In this document: in pieces, positions 41,026 to 49,948 of the stretch
Layout: every line of letters begins with the position of its first letter
Position numbering within the stretch: position 1 is the stretch's first letter
Source: an uncultured Fulvivirga sp.
GTDB lineage: Bacteria; Bacteroidota; Bacteroidia; Cytophagales; Cyclobacteriaceae
DNA: 64,000 nucleotides
Assembly: GCA_947500555.1 (NCBI GenBank)
Contig: CANMSE010000004.1
Coordinates: forward strand, 248,001 to 312,000
Reading direction: 5' to 3'
Position numbers and translations under genes: made by a program
Notes under the pieces: generated by a model
What the model was told of the DNA's origin: nothing
Seen by the model: the letters and a program-made list of their open reading frames with translations, nothing else
Database searches by the model: none

Positions 41026-42402
41026 CTAGACAATCCCATACTTATTCAACCTGCGATAGAGTGCAGTACGTGTTAAACCTAGCTGTTTTGCTGTACCAGT
41101 TACATTTCCATCATTTTCTCGTAATGATTTTTGTATAAATACCTTTTCCATTTCGTCCAATGTTTGGGCAGGACTATCATTAATGCTCATTCTGGTTTCA
41201 GGTTCATTAACGAATAACTCTACTTTATCAATAGTTCTGGTCTCTGCCAAAATTATAGCCCGTTCCGTAGCATGTTGCAGCTCACGAATATTGCCTGGCC
41301 ATGGATATTTTTTTAGTTTATTAATTACTGACTCTGTGACAGTGATCAATGGCTTCTGGTATTTTTTCGAATAAATATCAATGAAGTGATTTAACAGCAA
41401 AGGAATGTCATGAGTTCTTTCTCTTAGCGGAGGCAGGTGAATTTCAACAGTATTCAATCGGTATAGTAAATCTTGCCTGAAATCACTATTTGCTACCATT
41501 TCATTAATTCTGCTATTAGTGGCACTTACAAGTCTGAAATCGACACCAATCTCTTTTGAAGACCCCACACGGTTAATCTTCTGAGCTTGCAAAGCTGTCA
41601 ATAGCTTCGCTTGTAAAGCGAGAGATAGATTGCCAATTTCATCTAAAAACAAGGTGCCATTTTGTGCCATTTCAAATCGTCCTACTTTGTCAGTTTTAGC
41701 ATCAGTAAAAGCTCCTTTTACATGCCCAAATAACTCGGACTCGAAGAGTGTTTCCGTAATAGCACCCAAATCAACATTGACAAACGTTTCATCTACCCTA
41801 GACGAGTGCTGGTGTATAGCTCGTGCTACTAACTCTTTTCCTGTACCATTCTCACCTAGTATCAGGATATTGGCATCAGTCTTGCCTACCTTTTTTATTA
41901 GTTCTTTTACTTTTTCTATGGCTGCAGATTTGCCAATAAAGTTTTCAAATTTTTGATTGCTATCAAGCTGTTGCTGTTGTTGAGTAGCTTTTAGCCTTAC
42001 AATTTCTTTTTTAGATTGACGCTGTTGAATTGCGGCTAGAATAGTCCCCAGCAATTTCTGATTTTTCCATGGTTTAAGAATAAAATCACTCGCTCCCATT
42101 TTCATGGCTTTAACCGCAAGGTCTACCTCCCCATAGGCAGTGATCAAAATAACTATGGCTTGAGGGTCAATTTCAAGGATTTTAGATAAATAGTGAAATC
42201 CCTCTTCGCCATCATTAACCCCTTTTTTGAAGTTCATATCTAGTAGAATGACATCATAGTCTTTTATTTCAAAATAACCAGATATTTTTTCAGGATCTTC
42301 CTCAATATCAACACTAGAAAATTCTTGCTTAAGAAACATCCGTGCTGTTTCTAGTACGTCTCTGTCGTCATCTATGATAAGAATATTACCCTTTGTTTTC
42401 AT
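41026..42402 (-). CDS. Sigma-54-activating NtrC-type response regulator
   Basis: A 458-residue regulator. Residues 1-120 are a receiver domain (ILIIDDDRD acidic pocket, phospho-Asp in VILLDMNF), residues 145-375 an AAA+ domain with Walker A GENGTGKELVARAIH and the sigma-54 contact loop reading GAFTDA in place of the classic GAFTGA, and the C-terminus a Fis-type HTH (NVTGTAKQLGLTRTALYRRL). It should open sigma-54 promoters by remodelling RNA polymerase. The ATG at 42402 is used; a TTG precedes it by one codon. Its natural targets are the three sigma-54-type promoters at 45045, 52519 and 58675, supported by shared upstream dyads. Confidence 0.92.
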   Translation of the reverse strand: MKTKGNILIIDDDRDVLETARMFLKQEFSSVDIEEDPEKISGYFEIKDYDVILLDMNFKKGVNDGEEGFHYLSKILEIDPQAIVILITAYGEVDLAVKAMKMGASDFILKPWKNQKLLGTILAAIQQRQSKKEIVRLKATQQQQQLDSNQKFENFIGKSAAIEKVKELIKKVGKTDANILILGENGTGKELVARAIHQHSSRVDETFVNVDLGAITETLFESELFGHVKGAFTDAKTDKVGRFEMAQNGTLFLDEIGNLSLALQAKLLTALQAQKINRVGSSKEIGVDFRLVSATNSRINEMVANSDFRQDLLYRLNTVEIHLPPLRERTHDIPLLLNHFIDIYSKKYQKPLITVTESVINKLKKYPWPGNIRELQHATERAIILAETRTIDKVELFVNEPETRMSINDSPAQTLDEMEKVFIQKSLRENDGNVTGTAKQLGLTRTALYRRLNKYGIV

Positions 42403-42445
42403 CAATGGTCAAATTACACGTAAATGAGAAAATACACTAGAAGTG

Positions 42446-42463
42446 TGTAACGTTTTTGATACA
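42446..42463. promoter_or_regulatory. Upstream-activator dyad between kinase and regulator genes
   Basis: TGTAACGTTTTTGATACA has the TGTA...TACA dyad also found in two copies before permease 1 (44941-44982) and before permease 4 (52416-52457). Here it stands alone, 44 bases before the regulator start codon, and no sigma-54 promoter is visible next to it, so it may serve autoregulation. Confidence 0.6.
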
Positions 42464-42534
42464 AGTAAATTGAAAAACGGCAAGAACTACACAAAGTTTT
42501 AGATATCACTATTGTTATACTCTTATTGATTACT

Positions 42535-44457
42535 CTAGGCTGTCCGATTATCAGTGAAGAGGGGTATTTGAATGGTAAAAATACTACCCATACCTTCTTC
42601 ACTTTCAGCACTTATACTTCCGTGGTTGAGCTGAGCAAATTCAGCGGCCAGTGAAAGCCCCAGACCTACTCCTTTTTCTCCACTAGTGCCCCAGGTACTT
42701 TTTTTGTTGTCCAAATGGAATAGATTCTTCATTTTTTGCTCGGTAATACCCACGCCATTGTCTATCACATTAACAACGACAAAATCATTAGCTGCTTTTG
42801 CAGACAATTTTACCTCACCACCCTCTTCTGTAAATTTCAGGGCATTACTTAGAAGGTTTCTTATTATAGTTTGAAAACTGTTCTTGTCTGCCCAAATAAG
42901 TAAATTGGAATCTATATCATGAAGTAGGTTAATTTTTTTGGAGGCAGCTATATTGGCAAGTACTTGCAACGTTTCGTCTGCCAACTCTTTTAATTGTAGT
43001 TTTTCAGGTTTATAGGGAAACTGCCCTTGTTGGCTGATTGCCCACTTTAGGAGATTATCAAGTAAGGAGTACAAATGCTTTGCTGACTTTTCGATATGAT
43101 CACCCATTTCTATGAGCTCATTTTTATTTCCCTCCATAACCAACATTTTGATAACTTCGGAAATGCCCATTATGGAATTTACAGGTCCTCTTAGATCATG
43201 GGAAATAATTGAAAAAAAACGGTCTTTAGTTGCATTCAGAGAATTGAGTTGATCTCTTTGTTTTTGCATTTCTAACCGCTGAGAGGAAACTGTATGGTTG
43301 ACTCTTTTTCTAATTTGATTAGTACGATACAAAACGAGCGTAAGCGTGCCAATCAATATTAAAACTACAATAAGTGCTATAGCAATTATTCGCTGCCGCT
43401 GCTTTTCTTTATTCAAAAGATCAACTTCTATTTGTTTCTGAGACACTTCAAATGCAGTTCGTAGATCTGCCATTTTACGAATGGTCTCTTCGTTATTTAT
43501 GCTGTCGCGATAGATCAGATATTGACTTTGATGTATATAGGCATTTTCGAAATCCTTATTCAATTCATATAGTTCTGAAAGCTTCATATTGGCATCTCGA
43601 ATTTGTTCTTTTAGTCCATTTTTAATGGCAATGCTTAAACTATTAGAGGCGTAAGCAAGCGCCCTTGGCATATCTCCTTTTTCTTTATAGATGTCTGCCA
43701 TATAGGTATCGTACACTGCGATAGGGTATAGATCTCCAAGCTCTGTGAGTATTTCAGTGGCAGCATTAATGTTTTTTTCCGCTAATTCATGTTTACCTTG
43801 TTCAGCATAAACTAATCCAATGTTTCCCAAGTTGTAAGCTGTTCCTAATAGGTAATTGATGTTTTTATATATTTCACCTGATTCCTTAAAGTAAAAGATA
43901 GCTGTATCCAATTCATGATTAACTCGGTAGAACTCGCCAGTATTCATTAAAGTGCCTGCTAACGTAATTGAATCATTAGCCTGCCTTAATCCAGAAATGG
44001 CTTGATTATAAAATTTGAGTGTTTTGGAGTAATCCTGTTGTACCCGATATATACCGGCAATGGCATTATACAAAATTGCTTCCTGCTTACTATTGCCACT
44101 CTCTTTAACGTATGTGAGGGCTTCGAGAAAAGCATCTAAACCGTGTTCTAAATCACCTTTTAGTTTATACGCATATCCAATTTCTATTAATATTTTGTAG
44201 CACCATAATGGATCATCTAATTTCTTTGCGAGTTCATATGCCTGTGCTCCATAGGTAATAATGGCGTCTTGGTCGGTGTGATTCACCATGACCTCTCTTA
44301 GTAGTTCTATTTTGACCGAATCTGACAGTTTCTGGCCTGATTCCAGTACATTGATTAGACTATCTGCTTTTGGTTGGTTTTGACAGAAGCATTGGGTTGT
44401 AATAAAAACAAAACCTATTAAGAAATAGGTTTTGTTACTCATCAATGTTCTTAACAT
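42535..44457 (-). CDS. Periplasmic TPR-sensing histidine kinase
   Basis: A 640-residue kinase. A signal peptide (YFLIGFVFITTQCFCQ) and about six TPR-type repeats (for example AIAGIYRVQQDYSKTLKFYN and YNLGNIGLVYAEQGKHELAE) form the periplasmic part; a membrane helix near residue 355 (IIAIALIVVLILIGTLTLVL) and a coiled coil follow; HisKA has the phospho-His in FFSIISHDLRGPVNSIMG, and the ATPase domain has NLLSNALKFTEEGG, VIDNGVGI and GVGLGLSLA. The start may be ATG 44457 or ATG 44442, which gives a cleaner signal. It precedes the sigma-54 activator and is its most likely partner by position. Confidence 0.9.
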   Translation of the reverse strand: MLRTLMSNKTYFLIGFVFITTQCFCQNQPKADSLINVLESGQKLSDSVKIELLREVMVNHTDQDAIITYGAQAYELAKKLDDPLWCYKILIEIGYAYKLKGDLEHGLDAFLEALTYVKESGNSKQEAILYNAIAGIYRVQQDYSKTLKFYNQAISGLRQANDSITLAGTLMNTGEFYRVNHELDTAIFYFKESGEIYKNINYLLGTAYNLGNIGLVYAEQGKHELAEKNINAATEILTELGDLYPIAVYDTYMADIYKEKGDMPRALAYASNSLSIAIKNGLKEQIRDANMKLSELYELNKDFENAYIHQSQYLIYRDSINNEETIRKMADLRTAFEVSQKQIEVDLLNKEKQRQRIIAIALIVVLILIGTLTLVLYRTNQIRKRVNHTVSSQRLEMQKQRDQLNSLNATKDRFFSIISHDLRGPVNSIMGISEVIKMLVMEGNKNELIEMGDHIEKSAKHLYSLLDNLLKWAISQQGQFPYKPEKLQLKELADETLQVLANIAASKKINLLHDIDSNLLIWADKNSFQTIIRNLLSNALKFTEEGGEVKLSAKAANDFVVVNVIDNGVGITEQKMKNLFHLDNKKSTWGTSGEKGVGLGLSLAAEFAQLNHGSISAESEEGMGSIFTIQIPLFTDNRTA

Positions 44458-44461
44458 TTTT

Positions 44462-44809
44462 TTAAATTTCCCTCACTTTTATTTCAGGATCGTCAGTATA
44501 ATCTGTAGTCCCTATTCTGTATCCAATCGAGTACGATTCACTGCCAGTAGCACTGTTATTAACTACTCCTACCCAAGAACCATCAGGCTGTTGTGCGGGG
44601 TCTGTACTAAAAACATCTTGACTTCCTGCCTTTGCTGCAATACTTGTGATAGCGTCTATTCCACCACCTGATTTAAGCTTCCAAGTAACTGTATCTCCAG
44701 GGTTTACTAATGTTGTAATGGAGTTATCTCCTGCATGACCTTCATTATCTGTAAGGTACAAACCATTACTATCCGCTTGTTTACTAATTAAAATAATTTC
44801 GTGTGACAT
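44462..44809 (-). CDS. Small beta-rich protein of unknown function
   Basis: A 115-residue protein with no signal peptide, containing PGDTVTWKLKSGGGIDAITS and GSWVGVVNNSATGSESYSIG, rich in Gly, Ser, Thr and Asp with alternating hydrophobic residues, so probably a beta sandwich. The PGDTVTW phrase recalls cupredoxin-like folds, but copper ligands are not evident. It is four bases upstream of the TPR kinase gene and is the first gene of the signalling operon. I do not recognise a family. Confidence 0.7.
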   Translation of the reverse strand: MSHEIILISKQADSNGLYLTDNEGHAGDNSITTLVNPGDTVTWKLKSGGGIDAITSIAAKAGSQDVFSTDPAQQPDGSWVGVVNNSATGSESYSIGYRIGTTDYTDDPEIKVREI

Positions 44810-44940
44810 ATATATGAATTAAGATTTAAAATAATCATGGGAATATAGATATTGAATTATAAACTAAGGCTCTTACACGTCAAAAAGTTTGAAGTTTAAG
44901 TCAAATTATAAATCCAATTCAATAGTGAGTTTATGAAATA

Positions 44941-44982
44941 GCGTACGTTTTTGATACAATAAAGCGTAATGATTTTGATACA
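44941..44982. promoter_or_regulatory. Paired activator dyads upstream of permease 1
   Basis: Two 18-bp sites, GCGTACGTTTTTGATACA (44941-44958) and CGTAATGATTTTGATACA (44965-44982), start exactly 24 bp apart. They share TTTTGATACA with the copies at 42446 and 52440. The second copy begins 80 bases before the -24 element at 45045, a normal distance for a sigma-54 enhancer. They are the likely binding sites of the response regulator. Confidence 0.65.
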
Positions 44983-45044
44983 GCTTTTGGTTATATAACC
45001 ATTAAAAATCACATTTCAGATGAATGAGCGTATATTCTATTAAT

Positions 45045-45059
45045 TGGCACTTGCTTTGG
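45045..45059 (+). promoter_or_regulatory. Sigma-54-type promoter of permease 1
   Basis: TGGCAC-TTGCT-TTGG matches the -24/-12 consensus TGGCAC-N5-TTGC at all positions but the last, where G replaces C. It lies 25 bases before the ATG at 45085. The same layout is present before permease 4 and before the ATPase gene. Confidence 0.7.
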
Positions 45060-45084
45060 CGTCTGTTTATCAAATTCTAAGACT

Positions 45085-47511
45085 ATGTTCAAAAATTATC
45101 TTAAAATCACTCTTCGAAATATAAGAAAAGATAAGTGGTATTCTCTGATCAATGTAATTGGACTAACGATCGGAATTACGGGTAGCTTGCTTATCTACCT
45201 GCACATTTCTCATGAGCTAAGCTTCGATAACTTCTACGAAGATTCGGAACGTATTTTTAGAGTAGTAAGGACATCTACTGACAATCAAGGAGTAGATTAT
45301 GATCATAATGTGCCTTACCCTATGATTAAGTCATTGAACAGTGACTTCACAGAGCTTGAAAAGGCCACTTTATATCACTCTGATGATGATTATGCCTTGA
45401 CTAGGAATGGAGAAAGGTACATAGCCGATAAAGGGATCTTTGCAGATAGCAATTTTTTTGAAATACTGAATTTTCCTATCATAAGTGGTGATCCCAAAAA
45501 GTCTTTAGCTCAGCCCAACTTTATATTTCTTTCAGAAAGTACGGCTAAAAGTATTTTTGGTAATGACGATCCGGTTGGCCAGGAGTTGAATTTTGAAAAC
45601 CAATTAGATCTTGAGGTGGCTGGGGTATTCAGAGATATACCTTCAAATTCTTCAATAATATTTGACATCGTTATTTCTTATCCTTCTTTCAGTAAAGATG
45701 TTATTGGAGGCTTAGATATCGATGTCTGGGATATGACGGTCGAGGGCACAGCATTGGTAAAAATTAAGGAGTCGGCTACTATAGAATCAGTGAACGGGCA
45801 GATGGCAGAGGCAATGAAAAAGTATTTTTCTGAACAGGATTATTCTCGTAGGGCTTACACGCTACAAAATGTTGAGGATATTCATTACGATGTTCGTTGG
45901 AATTCAGGAGCGGTAAATGACACAGCACTACTTACAGTTGGAATTATAGGCGCCTTTATTCTATTCCTAGGTTGTGTTAACTTCATTAACCTTTCTACTG
46001 CCTTAGCTATTAGAAAATCTAAAGAGGTTGGTGTGCGTAAAACACTTGGGGCTAACAGAAAACAGCTTCTTATTCAGTTCCTTGGAGAAACATTTTGTAT
46101 TACACTAGTATCCGGTTTTTTATCTATCGGTATTGCAGAGCGATTAATACCAAAGTTCAATGATTTTTTCAGTACATCTCTTACTATGAATGTATTTGAA
46201 AGTTATGACATTCTTGGGTTCACTTTATTAGTTATAATTATTGTAACGCTTCTTGCGGGTACATATCCTGCTTTTATATTATCAAATTTCAACCCAACCA
46301 GGGCACTGAAAAATAATATTCATTCGTCTTCCAATAGCTCATTGTTTCTTAGAAAAGGGTTGATAATATTTCAATTTGTGATTTCGCAAGTACTTATCAT
46401 TTCTACCATTGTCATAGCTTATCAGATGGATTATTTTCTAAGTAAGCCACTTGGCTTTCAAAAGGATGGTGTCTTAAATATTGAATTGCCAGATAACGAT
46501 AAGAACAAGCTGGATTTACTCAAATCGAGGTTATTGCAAAGTAGCACTATTCAAAAAGTAGCACTGGGTCTGGGAGCACCTGCGGCTACAAATAGCTTTG
46601 GTACGGGATATAGGCTATCTAAGGACCCTGAAGACAGCCGTATAGACATTCAGGTGAAGCCGTCTGATATTGATTATCTAGATACCTATGGGCTTGAGTT
46701 AGTTAGTGGTAGGTGGTTTACAGAATCTGACGTGAGACTATCCATAAATATGTTCGAAGAAGATAGTACGCTTGATAAGGAGTTGACCTACCTATTAAAT
46801 GAAACTGGAGCCAGATCACTTGGATTTACCAACCCGGAGCAGGTAATTGGTAAAGTGATTAACACAGGCGTTGGTGGTATAGATGGAGAAGTTATAGGTG
46901 TGGTTAAAGATTTTCACCTTTCATCATTACGTGACGAAATCATGCCGGTCTTATTCGTTAATTATCCGAGATTTTATTACAACGCTGGTGTAAGAATATC
47001 ACTCAATAATACTCAGGATGCTATCACTCATGTGAGAGATGTATTCACTAATCTGTTTCCTGATGAAGTATTTAATTATCAGTTTGTAGAAGATGAATTA
47101 GGAGAATTTTATGTGAAAGAAAAGCAGGCGTACAATCTGTTTGTGATCTTCAGTGGATTATCAATTTTTATATCATGCCTGGGTTTACTCGGCATGATCT
47201 CTTTTGTGGTAGCGCAGCGTACTAAAGAAGTAGGTGTAAGGAAAGTGTTGGGTGCCAGTATAAATTCCATTATGCTTTTATTCACTAAAGACTTTATGCT
47301 ATTAGTCATCATGGCATTTGTTCTGGCCGCTCCTATAGCATGGTATTTCATGGATCAATGGCTGGCTGAGTTTGCCTATCGTGTTGATATTACAGTTGCC
47401 TACTTTTTGATTGCTATCGCTATATCAGGTGCTATCACCTTTCTAACTATAAGCTACCAATCGCTAAGAGCGGCATTATCAAGTCCTGTAAATGCTTTGA
47501 GGGATGAATGA
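45085..47511 (+). CDS. ABC transporter permease 1 (MacB/FtsX type)
   Basis: An 808-residue permease of the MacB_PCD + FtsX type, duplicated: helix 1 near residues 20-40 (LINVIGLTIGITGSLLIYLH), a large periplasmic domain, three helices and coupling loop KSKEVGVRKTLGANRKQLLI, then a second periplasmic domain, and a C-terminal FtsX domain with TKEVGVRKVLGASINSIM. It needs an ATPase such as the one at 58718 for energy coupling. It heads a run of three permease genes behind a sigma-54-type promoter and paired activator sites. Its last 78 bases are almost identical to those of permease 2. Confidence 0.92.
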   Translation: MFKNYLKITLRNIRKDKWYSLINVIGLTIGITGSLLIYLHISHELSFDNFYEDSERIFRVVRTSTDNQGVDYDHNVPYPMIKSLNSDFTELEKATLYHSDDDYALTRNGERYIADKGIFADSNFFEILNFPIISGDPKKSLAQPNFIFLSESTAKSIFGNDDPVGQELNFENQLDLEVAGVFRDIPSNSSIIFDIVISYPSFSKDVIGGLDIDVWDMTVEGTALVKIKESATIESVNGQMAEAMKKYFSEQDYSRRAYTLQNVEDIHYDVRWNSGAVNDTALLTVGIIGAFILFLGCVNFINLSTALAIRKSKEVGVRKTLGANRKQLLIQFLGETFCITLVSGFLSIGIAERLIPKFNDFFSTSLTMNVFESYDILGFTLLVIIIVTLLAGTYPAFILSNFNPTRALKNNIHSSSNSSLFLRKGLIIFQFVISQVLIISTIVIAYQMDYFLSKPLGFQKDGVLNIELPDNDKNKLDLLKSRLLQSSTIQKVALGLGAPAATNSFGTGYRLSKDPEDSRIDIQVKPSDIDYLDTYGLELVSGRWFTESDVRLSINMFEEDSTLDKELTYLLNETGARSLGFTNPEQVIGKVINTGVGGIDGEVIGVVKDFHLSSLRDEIMPVLFVNYPRFYYNAGVRISLNNTQDAITHVRDVFTNLFPDEVFNYQFVEDELGEFYVKEKQAYNLFVIFSGLSIFISCLGLLGMISFVVAQRTKEVGVRKVLGASINSIMLLFTKDFMLLVIMAFVLAAPIAWYFMDQWLAEFAYRVDITVAYFLIAIAISGAITFLTISYQSLRAALSSPVNALRDE

Positions 47512-47539
47512 TTTTGAAACAACTAAAAGCCACATCTAA

Positions 47540-49948
47540 ATGCTCAAAAACTATATTAAACTGGCCATAAGAAATATAACTAAGAGTAAGCTGTATGCTG
47601 CGGTTAATATTATTGGCTTGGCCGTTGGATTAGCTTGTGTTTTAGTAATCATGAGTTACTTACAGCTTGAGTTATCATATGATAGTTTTTATGAGAATAA
47701 TGAAGGCCTTTACAGGGTTACTGTAAATTGGGAAGATGATGGTGAATGGGTGGAGTCAGCTAAGAATCATTCACCTTTAGCTATTCTTATAGATCAGCAA
47801 GTAACTGAAGTCTTACATACGGCTAGAGTATTTCCATACCCTGTGTTCATTTCTGTAGATAAAATCAATAAAAGTAAAGAGACTCGTTTTTGTTTTGCAG
47901 ACTCTACTTTCTTTAGTGTATTCAATTTTGAGGTAATTAGTGGCGATCTTACCTCAGCCCTGAATATTCCTATGTCTACAGTACTTACTGAAGATCTAGC
48001 CATTAAGTATTTTGGTTCAACTGATATTGTTGGAAAAGAGTTGTTTTATGAAGATGAGCGGCAAAGCACTTCGCTGACTGTAACCGCAGTGATTGAAAAT
48101 TTACCGCAAAACACACATTTCGATTTTGAAATGCTGACATCATTTAGCTCTCTAGAACAACTAATGCCATGGTATAATAACTGGTATCACCCACCTGTTT
48201 ATCTGTATCTTGAAGCCAAATCCGCAGCCGAACCAAAATTACTTCAAGCAAATTTAACAAGGTCAATTAATGATCATTTGCCTGATCGCGTATTGGAAGA
48301 GAAGCGAGAGTTTAACCTTCAGTCGGTCTCTGATATACATCTATATTCAAGTTTATCGAATGAATGGAAGGCCAATTCAGATATTGTCTATGTCAGGCTG
48401 TTTGCAATTATCGCTTTTTTCATTTTGGTGGTGGCTTCAATAAATTATATGAATTTAGCAACGGCTAGGGCAACCGAGAGAGTGAAGGAAATAGGTATGC
48501 GTAAAGTGTTGGGTGCTGCCCGCAGACAACTCATAGTTCAATTCTTAGGAGAATCAATTATCATCACTTTTATAGCCACAGCGCTGAGCTTCGTTTTGGC
48601 TGAGTGGGTACTTTTAAAAGTCTTCAATGAAATGGTTAGTGTTAAACTTTCATTGAATTTCATTTTAGAAGGGACATTTTGGTTATATACATCGATTATA
48701 TTTCTAATTATAGGTTTTCTATCAGGCCTTTATCCAGCTCTATATTTATCAAGTCTGATGCCCGGACGCATTTTAGGTGGTCGCAAGGCAAGTAAAGGGG
48801 CAGTTTCGTTAAGAAGAGGGCTGGTTGTATTTCAATTTTTTATAACCACGCTTTTGATTATCGGGACTTTAACTGTAGTCAAGCAAACTGATTTTTTGAG
48901 AAATAAAAACCTTGGTTTTGAGAAAGAATTCATCATTGCTCTTAAATTGGTAGATAGGCATGCTCAAACTAATTATGACCAGCTCAAGCAAAAACTTCTT
49001 AGAGAATCATCGATAAAGGCAGTTGCACTTTCATCAACACTACCTGGTGGTCAGGGTTTTTATGGATTTCAAGTAAAAGCAGATGGAAAAACTGATAAAG
49101 AATATTCAATTAAAACTCTTGGAGTTGATGAAGACTTCCTATTCACCTATGGTGTCCCCTTAGTTGAAGGGCGTGATTTTTCTAAAGAAGTGCCTTCAGA
49201 TCAATATTCAGCCGTCATCATCAATAGGGCAGCCGCAGAATTTTTTGGTTGGGATGAGCCGATAGGAAAAGAGGTGGATCTTACAATACATCTTCAGCAG
49301 GAAGTACTGCGAAAGAGTAAGGTTATTGGATTAGTCGAAAATTTCCACTTCGAGTCATTATATAAAACCATTGAACCACTAATAATCTACATCAATAAGC
49401 ATGCTTATTATAGTGATTATTTGTCTGTGAAATTTTCAACAGATCATCTCTCAAACAGTATTGATATACTAAACAAGAATTGGATTGATTTTGATCAGAA
49501 TAAGCCTATGGAAATTTACTTTCTTGATCAGGAACTAGACAAGCAGTATGTTGCTGAAGTAACACGTAGTAAGCTTTTTAGCTCGTTTGCTACACTTTCG
49601 ATTTTAATATCATGTCTTGGAATATTTGGATTGGCAACTTATACGGTTCAGAAACGGACCAAAGAAATTGGCATTAGAAAAATATTAGGAGCTAATGTTT
49701 CTGTCATTCTAAAACTGGTTGTAAAGGAGTATTTACTCTTAGTAGTATTGGCCAATATCATGGCCTGGCCGATAGCATGGTACTTTATGAATAACTGGCT
49801 TTCAGAATTTGTCTATAAAATCGATATGACTATATGGTATTTTCTATTAGCTATACTCATTTCTGTTTTCATCACCTTTCTAACTATAAGTTACCAGTCG
49901 TTAAGAGCGGCATTATCAAGTCCTGTAAATGCTTTGAGAGATGAATAG
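47540..49948 (+). CDS. ABC transporter permease 2 (MacB/FtsX type)
   Basis: An 802-residue homologue of permease 1, with helix 1 AAVNIIGLAVGLACVLVIMS, coupling loops RVKEIGMRKVLGAARRQLIV and RTKEIGIRKILGANVSVILK, and the same C-terminal ITFLTISYQSLRAALSSPVN. It starts 28 bases after permease 1 and its stop overlaps permease 3 by eight bases, so the three are one transcript. The periplasmic domains differ from permease 1 considerably while the ends are nearly identical at DNA level, suggesting recombination between neighbours. Confidence 0.92.
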   Translation: MLKNYIKLAIRNITKSKLYAAVNIIGLAVGLACVLVIMSYLQLELSYDSFYENNEGLYRVTVNWEDDGEWVESAKNHSPLAILIDQQVTEVLHTARVFPYPVFISVDKINKSKETRFCFADSTFFSVFNFEVISGDLTSALNIPMSTVLTEDLAIKYFGSTDIVGKELFYEDERQSTSLTVTAVIENLPQNTHFDFEMLTSFSSLEQLMPWYNNWYHPPVYLYLEAKSAAEPKLLQANLTRSINDHLPDRVLEEKREFNLQSVSDIHLYSSLSNEWKANSDIVYVRLFAIIAFFILVVASINYMNLATARATERVKEIGMRKVLGAARRQLIVQFLGESIIITFIATALSFVLAEWVLLKVFNEMVSVKLSLNFILEGTFWLYTSIIFLIIGFLSGLYPALYLSSLMPGRILGGRKASKGAVSLRRGLVVFQFFITTLLIIGTLTVVKQTDFLRNKNLGFEKEFIIALKLVDRHAQTNYDQLKQKLLRESSIKAVALSSTLPGGQGFYGFQVKADGKTDKEYSIKTLGVDEDFLFTYGVPLVEGRDFSKEVPSDQYSAVIINRAAAEFFGWDEPIGKEVDLTIHLQQEVLRKSKVIGLVENFHFESLYKTIEPLIIYINKHAYYSDYLSVKFSTDHLSNSIDILNKNWIDFDQNKPMEIYFLDQELDKQYVAEVTRSKLFSSFATLSILISCLGIFGLATYTVQKRTKEIGIRKILGANVSVILKLVVKEYLLLVVLANIMAWPIAWYFMNNWLSEFVYKIDMTIWYFLLAILISVFITFLTISYQSLRAALSSPVNALRDE

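Noticed and set aside
42414..42611. Open frame on the minus strand spanning the gap between kinase and regulator
   Set aside because: It overlaps the end of the kinase gene and the activator dyad, has biased composition and no plausible ribosome site; treated as chance.
44810..44940. Possible sigma-54 promoter for the kinase operon on the minus strand
   Set aside because: The best candidate has a TTGG-like -12 but a very poor -24 element, unlike the three accepted promoters.
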